From: Diplonema papillatum
Lineage: Eukaryota > Euglenozoa > Diplonemea > Diplonemida > Diplonemidae
Length of the DNA stretch: 64,000 nucleotides
Direction: 5' to 3'
Assembly (NCBI GenBank): GCA_030068145.1
Contig: JAPJBO010000598.1
Location: 62,001-126,000 of the forward strand
Shown piece by piece: positions 21,495 through 31,687 of the stretch; within the stretch, counting starts at the first letter, position 1, and the number at the start of each line of letters is the position of its first letter. Made by a program: the position numbers and the translations under genes. The notes under the pieces were generated by a model. That model worked only from the letters and a program-made list of their open reading frames with translations, had not been told where the DNA came from and searched no databases.

Positions 21495-21945
21495 AATGGG
21501 ACCCTCCCCCCAAAAAAAAAAAAAAAAACCATAAAAAAAAAGGGAGGGGGTGGAGATTAGGGGGGCATCATAAGTCCTCGACACTCCACCTTAAAAAAAA
21601 AAACGCGCCTTGTTGACTACCACCCTCTACCGAGGCTCTGGTGGTGAGGAAATGTCAACACTGTACAAGATCTCTGTATTTTACATTTTTAGCGCTTTTT
21701 CACTAAAAATGTAAAATACAGAGAGCTCTCTGTATTTTACATTTTAGAGCTCTCTGTATGTTACATTTTTAGCATCTTCTTTGATTAAAATGTAAAATAC
21801 AGAGAGATCTCTCTGTATTTTACATTTTTAGCGAATTCTTCGCTAAAAATGTAAAATACAGAGAGCTCTCTGTATTTTACATTTTTAGCGTTTTTTTTGC
21901 TAAAAATGTAAAATACAGAGAGCCTCTCTGTATGTTACACATGCC
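21495..21945. repeat. Merlin right-end block, copy 2, and terminal inverted repeat
   Basis: Near-identical tandem copy of the previous block, ending in the true right terminus ...ACACATGCC. The duplication means two potential right ends exist. Confidence 0.88.
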
Positions 21946-22260
21946 AAGCGAGTGGATGCGAACACCGCTTGTAGCCCACGAATCAGGGTTGTGCTGCCCC
22001 GACACTCAAACGACCTTCAAGGGCTTCAAGGCCAGACGACTGTTTAGTGTTGCAAACGAATCGCAAACACGCTGAAGTTGGGACTCCCACACACTGAAAT
22101 CAAGTGCTCCTAGGCAGACGAACTGTTAGTGTTGCGAACGAATCGCAAACACGCTGAGATTGGGACCCCACACACTGAAATCGACTGAGAACAACCTGAG
22201 CGATCTCTCTTAATAAAATATTTAAGCGCCGAAGGCGCAACCACCCAATCCAACTTTGTA

Positions 22261-22475
22261 CCATGCAGGGTCAAAACCTTGTGTCTTTTTGAAAATGGCA
22301 AAAAAAAAAAATTCCGGAAAAAAGTTGGGTTTTTTGAATTTTAAAAGTTTGGAACAAACTCTGCGGTAATTTTTGCGGAAGTTGAGCAAAATTTTTTTTT
22401 GCCAATTTTTTTTTTTGGGGTCCATCGGCCCCGCGGGAGCGTTTTAAAAAGACACAAGGTTCTGACCCTGCATGG
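22261..22475 (-). mobile_element. CATGCAGGGTC MITE, copy M13
   Basis: Inserted at a TA in a 365-bp unit. The uninterrupted unit reads CTTTGTACACACGAAAC, giving another empty site. Confidence 0.93.
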
Positions 22476-22746
22476 TACACACGAAACAGAGATCTTATGA
22501 ATCAACGAAAAGCGAGCAAAAAGTAGCTTGTAAAACCGAAACAAGTCGGAAACCCCATCGGGGGAAAGCACGAGATGCAGGTGCTCCAAGGCCAGACGAC
22601 TGTATAGTGTTGCAAACGAATCGCAAACACGCTGAAGTTGGGACTCCCACACACTGAAATCAAGTGCTCCTAGGCAGACGAACTGTTAGTGTTGCGAACG
22701 AATCGCAAACACGCTGAGATTGGGACCCCACACACTGAAATCGACT

Positions 22747-22770
22747 GAAAACCTTGTGACCCTCCATGGT
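22747..22770. mobile_element. MITE remnant or excision scar
   Basis: AAAACCTTGTG joined to ACCCTCCATGG before TACACAC: two short terminal pieces of the MITE at the same position in a neighbouring 365-bp unit as M13. The core is deleted. Confidence 0.6.
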
Positions 22771-24299
22771 ACACACAAAACAGAGATCTTATGAATCAAC
22801 GAAAAGTGAGCAAAAAGTAGCCTGTAAAACCGGAACAAGTCGGAAACCCCGTCGGGGGAAAGTACGACCTTCAAGTGCTCCAAGGCCAGACGACTGTATA
22901 GTTGCAAACGAATCGCAAACACGCTGAAGTTGGGACTCCCACACACTGAAATCAAGTGCTCCTAGGCAGACGAACTGTTAGTGTTGCGAACGAATCGCAA
23001 ACACACTGAGATTGGGACCCCACACACTGAAAGCGACTGGGAACAACCTGAGCGATCTCTCTTAATAAAAGATTGAAGCGCCGAAGGCGCAACCACCCAA
23101 TCCGACTTTGTACACGACAACAGGGAATCAGCGGGAAAGTGCACGAAAAGATGCTACGGCATACCACTGATCAGCCAACAAGAACTAAGGCCGGCACGGT
23201 TCCGAGGCTGTTTCAATGTCCTGTATGGTGCTTGCATATTGTATCAGCGAAAAGTGCACTTCAAAAAGTACCTGAACCTTCCACAGATCGGCAATGACTC
23301 CCATACCGCTTCTGGTGCGGCTTCTCTGCTTCCAACATTCCTGTGTGGTGATGTAGGGGGGTTGGGTTTCATCCTCCAAGCGAGTGGATGCGAACACCGC
23401 TTGTAGCCCACGAATCAGGGTTGTGCTGCCCCGACACTCAAACGACCTTCAAGTGCTTCAAGGCCAGACGACAGTTTAATGTTGCAAACGAATCACAAAC
23501 ACGCTGAAGTTGGCACCCCACACACTGAAATCAAGTGCTCCTAGGCAGACGAATTGTTAGTGTTGCAAACGAATCGCAAACTAACTGATATTGGGACCCC
23601 ACACACTGAAATCGACTGAGAACAACCTGAGCGATCTCTCTTAATAAAAGATTCAAGCGCCGAAGGCGCAACCACCGAAACCGATTTGTACACACGAAAC
23701 AGACATCTTATGAATCAGCGAAAAGCGAGCAAAAAGGAGCCTGTAAACCCGGAACAAGTCGGAAACCCCATCGAGGGAAAGTACGAGATGCAGGTGCTCC
23801 AAGGCCAGACGACTGTATAGTGTTGCAAACGAATCACGAACACGCTGAAGTTGGGACTCCCACACACTGAAATCAAGTGCTCCTAGGCAGACGAACTGTT
23901 AGTGTTGCGAACGAATCACAAACACGCTGAGATTGGGACCCCACACACTGAAATCGACTGAGAACAACCTGACCGATCTCTCTTAATAAAAGATTCTAGC
24001 GCCGAAGGCGCAAGCACCCAATCCGACTTTGTGTACAAAGTCGGATCGAAACAGAGATCTTATGAATCAACGAAAAGCGAGCAAAAAGTAGCCTGTAAAA
24101 CCGGAACAAGTCGGAAACCCCGTCGGGGGAAAGTACGACCTTCAAGTGCTCCAAGGCCAGACGAATCGCAAACTCACTGAAATTGAGACCCCACACACTG
24201 AAATCGACTGGGAGCAACCTGAGCGATCTCTCTTAATAAAACATTGAAGCGCCGAAGGCGCAACCACCCAATCCGACTTTGTACACACGAAACAGAGAT

Positions 24300-24930
24300 T
24301 TTATGAATCAACGAAAAGCGAGCGAAAAAGAGTGTGAAAACCCGGAAGAAGTCAAAATAGTACCTGTAGCTGCCACAAGACTCCTTCGCCAGCGCTGTTT
24401 GCGATGTGGAGGTGTTTTCTCTGTTAACATTCCTGTGTGGTGGAGTTGGGGTTGGTTTACCATCCTCCAAGCGAATGGATTGGAACAGCACTTGTAGCCT
24501 ACAAATCCGGTTTGTCCTGCTTCATCGTAGCTGGCTGCGCAACAAGAACAAAAGTGTGGAAAGTAAGTAACTATGTATTTATTTGTCTCCCCATCCACCT
24601 ATATGTGTGGCTGTCATCAGAGAGAGAATAATTACGTTGTTGGTGCCGTGCGCCTACAACGACGCGGCCTTGTCGTAAACGATGATGATTGCGTCGATGA
24701 TGGCGCAGCCGGGGGCGTTCTGGCTGGTGGGTGCGACCGCCTGCGAGTGTTAACAGGTTGTGTCGCTGGTTCTTTTGATCGCTTGGCCCACGGCGGCAGC
24801 TAGCACCTTGGCAGAGACTCTCAACTCCCGCTGAACAATACGTCTTGCGGATACTCGGGCACCGCATCATTGCTTGCCCAACATCCATTCGGTCTCCAGC
24901 AGCAAAGCACTTGTGAGATCGCTGTTCAGT
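24300..24930. other. Spacer between opposed satellite arrays
   Basis: Contains a diverged piece of the 23290-23420 segment (near 24420-24520), then about 400 bp of unique sequence with no recognisable gene or RNA. Confidence 0.6.
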
Positions 24931-26395
24931 GTGGAGGTCGGATTGGGTGGTTGCGCCTTCGGCGCTTGAATATTTTATCAAGAGAGATCGCTCAGGTTGT
25001 TCTCAGTCGATTTCAGTGTGGGGTCCCGATCTCAGCGTGTTTGCGATTCGTTCCCAACACTAACAGTTCGTCTGCCTAGGAGCACTTGATTTCAGTGTGT
25101 TGGGGTCCCAACTTCAGTGTGCTTGCGATTCGTTTGCAACACTATACAGTCGTCTGGTCTTGGAGCACTTGAAGGTCGTATTTTCCCGTCTTTTTTCCAA
25201 GTTTTTCGCCGACTGTCTTTCCGACCTTTCCCGGGGTTTACACGCTCTTTTTCGCTCGCTTTTCGTTGATTCATAAGATCTCTGTTTCGTGTGTACAAAG
25301 TCGGATTGGGTGGTTGCACCTTCGGCGCTTGAATCTTTTATCAAGAGAGATCGCTCAGGTTGTTCTCAGTCGATTTCAGTGTGTGGGGTCCCGATCTCAG
25401 CGTGTTTGCGATTCGTTCGCAACACTAACAGTTCGTCTGCCTAGGAGCACTGGACTTCAGTGTGTGGGAGACCCAACCTCAGCGTGTTTGCGATTCGTTT
25501 GCAACACTATACAGTCGTCTGGTCTTGGAGCACTTGAAGGTCGTATTTTCCCGTCTTTTTTCCAAGTTTTTCGCCGACTGTCTTTCCGACTTTTCCCGGG
25601 TTTTACACGCTCTTTTTCGCTCGCTTTTCGTTGATTCATAAGATCTCGGTTTCGTGTGTACCAAGTCGGATTGGGTGGTTGCGCCTTCGGCGCTTGAATC
25701 TTTTATTAAGAGAGATCGCTCAGGTTGTTCTCAGTCGATTTCAGTGTGTGGGGTCCCAATCTCAGCGTGTTTGCGATTCGTTCGCAACACTAACAGTTCG
25801 TCTGCCTAGGAGCACTTGATTTCAGTGTGTGGGAGTCCCAACTTCAGTGTGTTTGCGATTCGTTTGCAACACTATACAGTCGTCTGATCTTGGAGCACTT
25901 CAAGGTCGTATTTTCCCGTCTTTGTTCCTAGTTTTTCGCCGACTGTCTTTCCGACTTTTCCGGGTTTTACACGCTCTTTTTCGCTCGCTTTTCGTTGATT
26001 CATAAGATCTCTGTTTCGTGTGTACAAAGCCAGATCGGGTGCTTGCGCCTTCGGCGCTTGAATCTTTTATCAAGAGAGATCGCTCAGGTTGTTCTCAGTC
26101 GATTTCAGTGTGTAGGGTCCCGATCTCAGCGTTTTTGCGATTCGTTCGCAACACTAACAGTTCGTCTGCCTAGGAGCACTTGATTTCAGTGTGTGGGAGT
26201 CCCAACTTCAGCGTGTTTGCGATTCGTTTGCAACACTACAATCGTCTGGCCTTGGAGCACTTGAAGGTCTTTTTCCCGTCTTTTTTCCAAGTTTTTCGCC
26301 GACTGTTTTTTCAGACTTCCTCCAGGGTTTGTAAACACTCTTTTTTGCTCGCTTTTCGCTGATTCGTAAGATCTCTGTTTTGTGTGTACATAGTT
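24931..26395 (-). repeat. 365-bp satellite, inverted array
   Basis: Four units in the opposite orientation to the forward array. AGATCT marks recur at 25276, 25641 and 26005, giving a 364-365-bp period. With the forward array it makes a large imperfect inverted repeat around the spacer. Confidence 0.93.
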
Positions 26396-26407
26396 GGATT
26401 GGGTGGT

Positions 26408-26631
26408 TTCGCTTTTTTTTTTTTTTTTGGCCCAAAAATTTTCGGAATTTTTTTCGGATTTTTTTTTTTTTGGCCCAAAAAATTTTCGGGAAATTTTCGG
26501 ATTTTTTTTTTGGCCCAAAAAATTTTTGGAATTTTTTTCGGATTTTTTTTTTTGGCCCAAAAATTTTTCGGAATTTTTTTCGGATTTTTTTTTTTGGCCT
26601 GAAAATATTTTCGGGAAAATTTGGTCACATT
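26408..26631. repeat. T-rich minisatellite (TTTTTTGGCCCAAAAA)
   Basis: Five to six units of ~45 bp with GGCCCAAAAAATTTTCGGAA cores. Low complexity; overlapping ORFs are artefacts. Confidence 0.9.
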
Positions 26632-26916
26632 CCCAAAAAAGGTCGAGATAAGGGCGCAACCCCCAAAAAAGGTCGAGATAAGGGCGCAACCCTCAAAAAA
26701 GGTCGAGATAAGGGAACAACCCCCAAAAAAGGTCGAGATAAGGGAACAAGCCAAAAACGGGCCAAAAAGGTAGAGATAAGGGCGCAGCTCAAAAAGGTAG
26801 AGATAAGGGCGCATCTCAAAAAGGTCGAGATAAGGGCGCAACCCAAAAACGGGCCAAAAAGGTCGAGATAAGGGCGCAACCCAGAAATGGGCAAAAAAGG
26901 TATCGATAAGGTCTCA
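26632..26916 (+). repeat. 30-bp satellite (GGTCGAGATAAGGGCGCAACC)
   Basis: About nine irregular units of ~30 bp. It ends at the 5' edge of the RT-USP element and is related to 13985-14217. Confidence 0.92.
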
Positions 26917-26919
26917 TGA

Positions 26920-29793
26920 GACGGTATCGGGACCGCCGCCTCCCCGAGCGAAGAGACGCCTCAACAAGTCATTGCGAGGCACAAGGCCTACCTCGGACGG
27001 GAAGGATTACACTCATCGAACGTCCTCCCATACCTATATGGCACCCTGAAGCTGCACAAGGAAGTGACGTCCATGCGGTACATCGCTGGGGTTTCGCGGA
27101 AGAACTGTGTCGACTCCGACTCCGAGGCGGCCGATGCTGGACGGGACGCCCGCCCTAAGACCACGTTCTCGTCTACGACGGACGCGCAACTGGACCTGAC
27201 CGGCTTGCTGAAGGCGATCATGAGCATCCTCCGGCGGGAAGACGACATTCGGTTCAACGCGACTGGGTACCGGTACTTCTGGATCACGGAGTCGAGCGAC
27301 GACACGGCCTTCTTCCTGAAGACACACGCGGACGAACTCGCGCAGCTGGACGCTGGTACATTTGACTTTACAACGATGTATGACCAGCTGGAGCTTGAGG
27401 AGCTTCTTAATGCGGTTGCGGACACGATTAATGAGGCCTTCGCGGCGGAGGCTGCACGTTTGAACGTGGACGCGGGAAGACTCGTATTAGTACGTCCGAA
27501 GAGCCAACACGGGCCGACTCGTAAGAAGCGCTGTTTCGCCTTTAAGGTAAACACGGAGGTACGGTCACATGAAGCAGCGTATTCGGCGCAGGAGCTCAAG
27601 ACCCTCTTGTCTTTCTGCCTGGTGAATACCTATGTTCTGGTCAATAGGGTTCTCATGAGGCAGACGCTAGGCATCCCAATGGGTGCGAACGCTTCCCCGG
27701 ACATCGCCAACCTCTTTTGCTATGCGAAAGAGCGAAAATACATGATGCGACTCTTGGAAGACGGGGACACGCAACGTGCGGCATTGCTTAGCCTGACACG
27801 CCGCTTCATTGACGATCTGTTGTGTTTCGGCACAAAACCCCCACCGGAATCTGTGTACAACATGAGGTACAAACAGACAAACGCCAAGGTTGGGGACGCC
27901 ACTTTCCTCGGTATTCGGATTCGACATGAAGTCTCCGAGATGTCCGGGAGGAGATACATGCGCCTGTCAGTCCTCGACAAAGCGAAGGCATACCGATACC
28001 AGCCCTTGGCGTACACATCCGTGCTCTCCACGGCTCCATCGAACTTTGGGTCGAGTATCCTCATCGGAGCGCTTGTGCGTAACGGCAGGATTGCGAACAA
28101 CCTCCATGACTTTAAGACCGAGATGAACAACACGGTGCTGAAGCTCATGAGACGGGGGTACCGCAAGAGTGTCTTAAAAAGTGGGTTTCGTAAATGGTTA
28201 CTAGACACGTACCCAGAAGCGAAGTTCGGTGATCACTGCGAGAAGATCCGTGCGCACTTCGTGTGGCTCGTACATGAAGTGGAACGCATTCTGCAGATGC
28301 CCGACTTGGAGTCCATCGACCAAGCGGTCGAGAGGCTGCTCGCTGAGAAGGCCTTCGTGAGATACAGGGACCGTCCTCGACCTGGCACACGAACGGAACG
28401 AGATACGCCCGATCGGCCTTCCACTGCGGCTCCGAAGCAGCGTCGTGATCTTGTGCCCCAGGATGGGACGACTAAAGGAAAGCGCAAGCGCAGAGACGAT
28501 GAGGCTGCTCAGCCTGGACCGAAACGGCGCTGCGACGTGTCCCATGCAGTGCCTGACATGCTGGAATCATCACCCGCTGTCGGCCGCCAAGCTGTCATTT
28601 GTATCCAACGGCCCTCCCGCATGTTCGACCCGTCACCGTTTGAACCTGCCGGCCTCCCGAACCTTGGGAATACTTGTTTTCTCAATGCGGTACTGCAGCT
28701 CTTGTTGCGTGTGGAACCGATCGAGAACATGTATTACAGTCTTGCGCAGAATCCTCTGAATTTCCGGGGGTTCCTGAAGGAGTTCTTGACGTACTTCGTC
28801 CTACTGGTAAGCTCGCGCTCGGGGAGGAGCCAGCTCAGCCAAGACAGCCGAAGGATAGGGGCTGAAACAATCCTCGCCATGCTCCCAATGTTCTGCGATG
28901 CGCGACAGCACGACGCGCACGAGGCTTTGGTTGCAATTCTGGATAGGACAGACAGCTCCCTAGGGCCGGACGAGACGACGGAGGCTTGTCCGGATTGGCG
29001 GCTTTTCCAGACGTGCCTGGAGAACACGATGACGACAACAACACGATGTATCACCTGTGGCGCCACATCCACCCGTCATCAACTGGTACGGTGTCTTCAA
29101 GTCCCTCGTGGAAGGCCGGTGGAGGACGCATTCTGTGTTCGTGGAATTATGAATCCGGAGAGGAGGTGTGACTGCGGAGCTGCTGGATCCGTTGTGGAGA
29201 CCATGAACGTGCATGTGGCGTCCGAGTGCCTGCTGTTGCAGTTCGGCATTTACGCAAGCGATGGTGCGAGACTACGGAATGACGCTTCCCTTGCGCGACT
29301 GCCGGACGGCACACTACGCCTTTCCGCGGTGGTTGTACACACGGGACAAAATACGACAAGCGGCCATTTTGTCACATACGTCTTGCAAGGGATGCAATGG
29401 ACGCTTTTCGATGACGAACGAGTCTTGCACGTCGACAACGTTCCTTGGACTGACATATACCTCGCCGCATACGTACGAATCCCCAATGCGTCCCACGAGG
29501 TGGTCGAACGCTTGCCATCACCTACTATGATGGCAACAACAGTCCCACCGCAGGTCCCGCTGATACCTTCTAGTCCGCCCTGTACCGACGCGAATCTGGA
29601 ATCTTGCCAACCCATGCCCTCCGACGCCGCTTTGGCAGCACACGACCAGCCACCTGAACAGCCCAAGGACCCCCCGGAACTGCGCTGCAAGCGCTGCTTC
29701 ACCGACCGCACCAAGGACGGTCGATTGTTCCGGGGCCTCAGAGGCCTGCATGTGCACGAACGTCTCTGCACGTACGTCAACTTCGGGGAGTGA
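26920..29793 (+). CDS. Reverse transcriptase-ubiquitin-specific protease-zinc finger fusion
   Basis: Open from 26920 (in-frame stop just upstream); GTG at 27064, first ATG at 27073, both already inside the RT, so the true N-terminus is lost or spliced on. RT: LPYLYGTLKLHK box near 27028, motif A FDFTTMYD (27361), LGIPMGANASPDIANLF, RRFIDDLL with the catalytic Asp pair at 27811-27816, thumb to about 28330. The RT resembles Penelope-like and related cnidarian/protist types; no endonuclease follows. After a basic linker comes a C19 protease: Cys box GLPNLGNTCFLN (codon 28675), QHDAHEAL, CITC and CDCG zinc-binding pairs, His box SGHFVTYV (29365), then LFDDERV. All expected catalytic residues are present. 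A C-terminal finger C-x2-C-x18-H-x4-C follows. The likely product copies element RNA and may remove ubiquitin from itself or host factors; the latter is inference. Confidence 0.85.
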   Translation, partial: DGIGTAASPSEETPQQVIARHKAYLGREGLHSSNVLPYLYGTLKLHKEVTSMRYIAGVSRKNCVDSDSEAADAGRDARPKTTFSSTTDAQLDLTGLLKAIMSILRREDDIRFNATGYRYFWITESSDDTAFFLKTHADELAQLDAGTFDFTTMYDQLELEELLNAVADTINEAFAAEAARLNVDAGRLVLVRPKSQHGPTRKKRCFAFKVNTEVRSHEAAYSAQELKTLLSFCLVNTYVLVNRVLMRQTLGIPMGANASPDIANLFCYAKERKYMMRLLEDGDTQRAALLSLTRRFIDDLLCFGTKPPPESVYNMRYKQTNAKVGDATFLGIRIRHEVSEMSGRRYMRLSVLDKAKAYRYQPLAYTSVLSTAPSNFGSSILIGALVRNGRIANNLHDFKTEMNNTVLKLMRRGYRKSVLKSGFRKWLLDTYPEAKFGDHCEKIRAHFVWLVHEVERILQMPDLESIDQAVERLLAEKAFVRYRDRPRPGTRTERDTPDRPSTAAPKQRRDLVPQDGTTKGKRKRRDDEAAQPGPKRRCDVSHAVPDMLESSPAVGRQAVICIQRPSRMFDPSPFEPAGLPNLGNTCFLNAVLQLLLRVEPIENMYYSLAQNPLNFRGFLKEFLTYFVLLVSSRSGRSQLSQDSRRIGAETILAMLPMFCDARQHDAHEALVAILDRTDSSLGPDETTEACPDWRLFQTCLENTMTTTTRCITCGATSTRHQLVRCLQVPRGRPVEDAFCVRGIMNPERRCDCGAAGSVVETMNVHVASECLLLQFGIYASDGARLRNDASLARLPDGTLRLSAVVVHTGQNTTSGHFVTYVLQGMQWTLFDDERVLHVDNVPWTDIYLAAYVRIPNASHEVVERLPSPTMMATTVPPQVPLIPSSPPCTDANLESCQPMPSDAALAAHDQPPEQPKDPPELRCKRCFTDRTKDGRLFRGLRGLHVHERLCTYVNFGE

Positions 29794-30296
29794 TGTATGC
29801 CCTGCGGAACAGCCGGAATCTCGGCCTAGCGGGGCTGAGTTCAGGTACGGTGCCCACTGTAAATAAGAGGACGCATTGCTGAAGTGCTGCGTCGGCGACG
29901 TTTGCTTTTCGTGCCGCGTCTGATGACGACCTGCCGACTTGCGTTTAATGTACTGGAGGTTCGTTAAAGACCGCCTGGCCGTGTGCTAGGCGTAGTTTAA
30001 GGTTGTACTGATCTACAAACAACCACTTACGAGCTTGTCAACCCCACCGATTTTCTATCTTCTTTCCCCCTCCCCCTTTTCGACGTTGCTGTTGACTAAC
30101 GGTTAGGTCGGACCCTTCCCCGGTGAACATCCCATGAAAGTAACAGTTTTGACTTAGACCGATACGGGCTACATGGCAACCCCTGCTCAACATGTATGCA
30201 CGTGGGGGGCCCAGGGCCACATTCATTGCGAATGTGTTCGTGGTGTCGGTCGCAGAAGTCTTTTGTTTTGGCTAGCCAAAGAGAGAAAAAGAGCGA
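29794..30296 (+). other. 3' tail of RT-USP element
   Basis: Non-coding sequence conserved with 58395-58860 in copy 2. Conservation of an untranslated 3' end between copies is expected if it is the RT recognition site. Confidence 0.7.
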
Positions 30297-30464
30297 AAGA
30301 GTACGTACAGTAGTGAGTAGAGAAGAGAACGAGTGTAAAAGAAAGGAGGTAGCACGGACTACCAGGCCAGCGGAGACCACCGCAAAAAGAAATTTTCTTT
30401 CCCCTACTTCATCCCACAAAACCAGCACCAACAACAACGACCCCCCGTGCTGGGCCCCGGGTAC
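30297..30464 (+). repeat. Leader-like repeat shared with 54497-54650
   Basis: GAAAGAGTAC.CACAGTAGTG.GTAGAGAA and following ~140 bp recur at 54497-54650, upstream of the 104-aa ORF. Here the downstream gene is replaced by the minisatellite arm. It may be the far end of the element tail or the leader of a host gene family. Confidence 0.6.
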
Positions 30465-31035
30465 GAGGCCAAACTTTACACCCGAACTTAGCTTCGCCCG
30501 GACTTTGTTTCGCCCGAACTTAGCTTCACCCGAGCTTTGCTTCGCCCGAACTTTGCTTCACCTAACTTTGCTCACCCGAACTTAGCTTCGCCCGAACTTT
30601 GTTTCGCCCGAACTTTGTTTCGCCCGAACTTAGCTTCACCAGAACTTTGCTTCACCCGAACTTAGCTTCGCCCGAACTTTGCTTCACCCGAACTTAGCTT
30701 CGCCGAACTTTGTTTCGCCCGATCTTAGCTTCACCAGAACGTCCGAACTTTGCTTCACCCAGAACTTAGCTTCGCCCGGACTTTGTTTCGCCCGAACTTA
30801 GCTTCACCTTCGCCCGAACTTTGCTTCACCAGAACTTTGCTCACCCGTACTTAGCTTCGCCCGAACTTTGCTTCGCCCGAACTTTGTTTCGCCCGAACTT
30901 AGCTTCACCCGAACTTTGCTTCACCAGAACTTAGCATTGCCCGAACTTAGCTTCGCCCGAACTTTGCTGTTCCCCGAACTTTAACTGCTGCCTCCAGTCT
31001 CGCCACGCGCCGGCCTTAGCCGAGCGCACGTACTT
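30465..31035 (+). repeat. Minisatellite arm, left
   Basis: About 35 units of 14-16 bp (CCCGAACTTAGCTTCG / CCCGAACTTTGCTTCA), then a unique ~55-bp end ending GCGCACGTAC. Confidence 0.92.
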
Positions 31036-31112
31036 CTTTGAACGAACCACACCCTGAAGGCTATGTGAAGTTGTCTGATCGACTTCTTGTGGTGCATCAA
31101 CTCCCTCAGTGA
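31034..31112 (+). repeat. Diverged copy of YR-retrotransposon block B
   Basis: TTTGAACGAACCACACCCTG to AAACTGTGAG matches block B of the 6722-10778 element with several substitutions. A short solo remnant. Confidence 0.75.
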
Positions 31113-31222
31113 AACTGTGAGATCAGCAAAACTGACATTTGAGGATTGTCCTCACACCAAAACTGTTTAAGGGTTGTCCTCACGTTTTCGAGCTACCGAA
31201 CCAACCAAGTTAGAACCAGACT

Positions 31223-31651
31223 GTGTACTCGCTGATCGTGTCCTCCGAAAAGTGTTCAATATCATTACGGACAGGACCTAGAACTCGAAACTTTAATTCA
31301 ATATGTCGGAAGTTTGCTGAGTTTTTTGAGAAGGTCCGAAGTGGCGAGCTTACAGTTTGCCAGTCGACTTGGACAGAATTCGTGCATGACGCCGAAGCCT
31401 CGGATCTGAGGAAACTTCAGTCGGGCGCTGTCCCGATTTTGAAGGAATTGGGCTTGAACCAGCAATGCATGGTAGGCCGGGGTACTAGGAGGCAGCGGGT
31501 TGTATGCTTGGGTTGCACTGCGCACACGTCAGGGACGGTGGGTCGGCGAATGGCAATGACAGGGAAAGTGGAGGCGGCGGTGGAAGTACGAGAGGAGGTG
31601 GAAGTGAACCTCGCGGAAGTCGAAGACGCAGTGGAGTGGCTTCGGCACTGA
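31223..31651 (+). CDS. Possible upstream exon of the Ulp1-DDE gene
   Basis: A 142-codon frame in the same phase as the downstream ORF but separated by stops at 31649 and 31676. The first ~95 residues (KFAEFFEKVRSGELTVCQ..., LRKLQSGAVPILKELGL) look protein-like; the last 45 are low complexity. The downstream ORF begins abruptly inside a protease domain, so at least one 5' exon is expected, and this is the nearest candidate. No splice junction was proven. Confidence 0.3.
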   Translation: MYSLIVSSEKCSISLRTGPRTRNFNSICRKFAEFFEKVRSGELTVCQSTWTEFVHDAEASDLRKLQSGAVPILKELGLNQQCMVGRGTRRQRVVCLGCTAHTSGTVGRRMAMTGKVEAAVEVREEVEVNLAEVEDAVEWLRH

Positions 31652-31687
31652 AGAACCGACGCCGGAGATGGAACATGAGGTCGATGC

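Larger units (their letters stand above)
18226..21945 (+). mobile_element. Merlin-type DNA transposon, 3.72 kb
   Basis: The ends are inverted repeats starting GGCATGTGTAACATACAGAG. The 8-bp AAGCGAGT occurs at 18218-18225 and 21946-21953 and only once in the empty copy at 23378-23385. Terminal GG and an 8-bp duplication are the hallmarks of Merlin (IS1016/ISXO2-like) elements, and the single gene inside is such a transposase. Both ends carry stacked 45-50-bp palindromes (TCTCTGTATTTTACATTTTTAGC and its complement). Inside are a nested MITE (M12), a pentamer microsatellite, and a ~410-bp tandem duplication near the right end. Confidence 0.92.
21954..24290 (+). repeat. 365-bp satellite, forward array
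   Basis: Several units of ~365 bp, each with an internal ~95-bp duplication (CAAACGAATCGCAAACACGC occurs twice per unit) and a conserved hairpin GCGCCGAAGGCGC. MITE M13 and a footprint-like remnant (22747-22770) lie inside, and 23110-23440 is a non-satellite segment shared with 17026-18225. Confidence 0.9.
26917..30296 (+). mobile_element. RT-deubiquitinase retroelement, copy 1
   Basis: One long ORF (reverse transcriptase, ubiquitin-specific protease, zinc finger) followed by ~500 bp of 3' sequence. A second, 5'-truncated copy at 57835-58860 shares the C-terminal coding part and the 3' sequence (TGTGCTAGGCGTAGTTT, CATGGCAACCCCTGCTCAAC, GTGTCGGTCGCA), ending in CTAGCCAAAGAGAG. Copies sharing a 3' end but differing at the 5' end indicate target-primed reverse transcription. 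The left edge abuts the 30-bp satellite inside the first RT motif, so this copy is probably 5'-truncated too. Confidence 0.8.

Noticed and set aside
26186-26894. Lys/Phe-rich ORFs upstream of the RT-USP gene as its N-terminus
   Set aside because: They are translations of the T-rich and 30-bp satellites and are not in frame with the RT.
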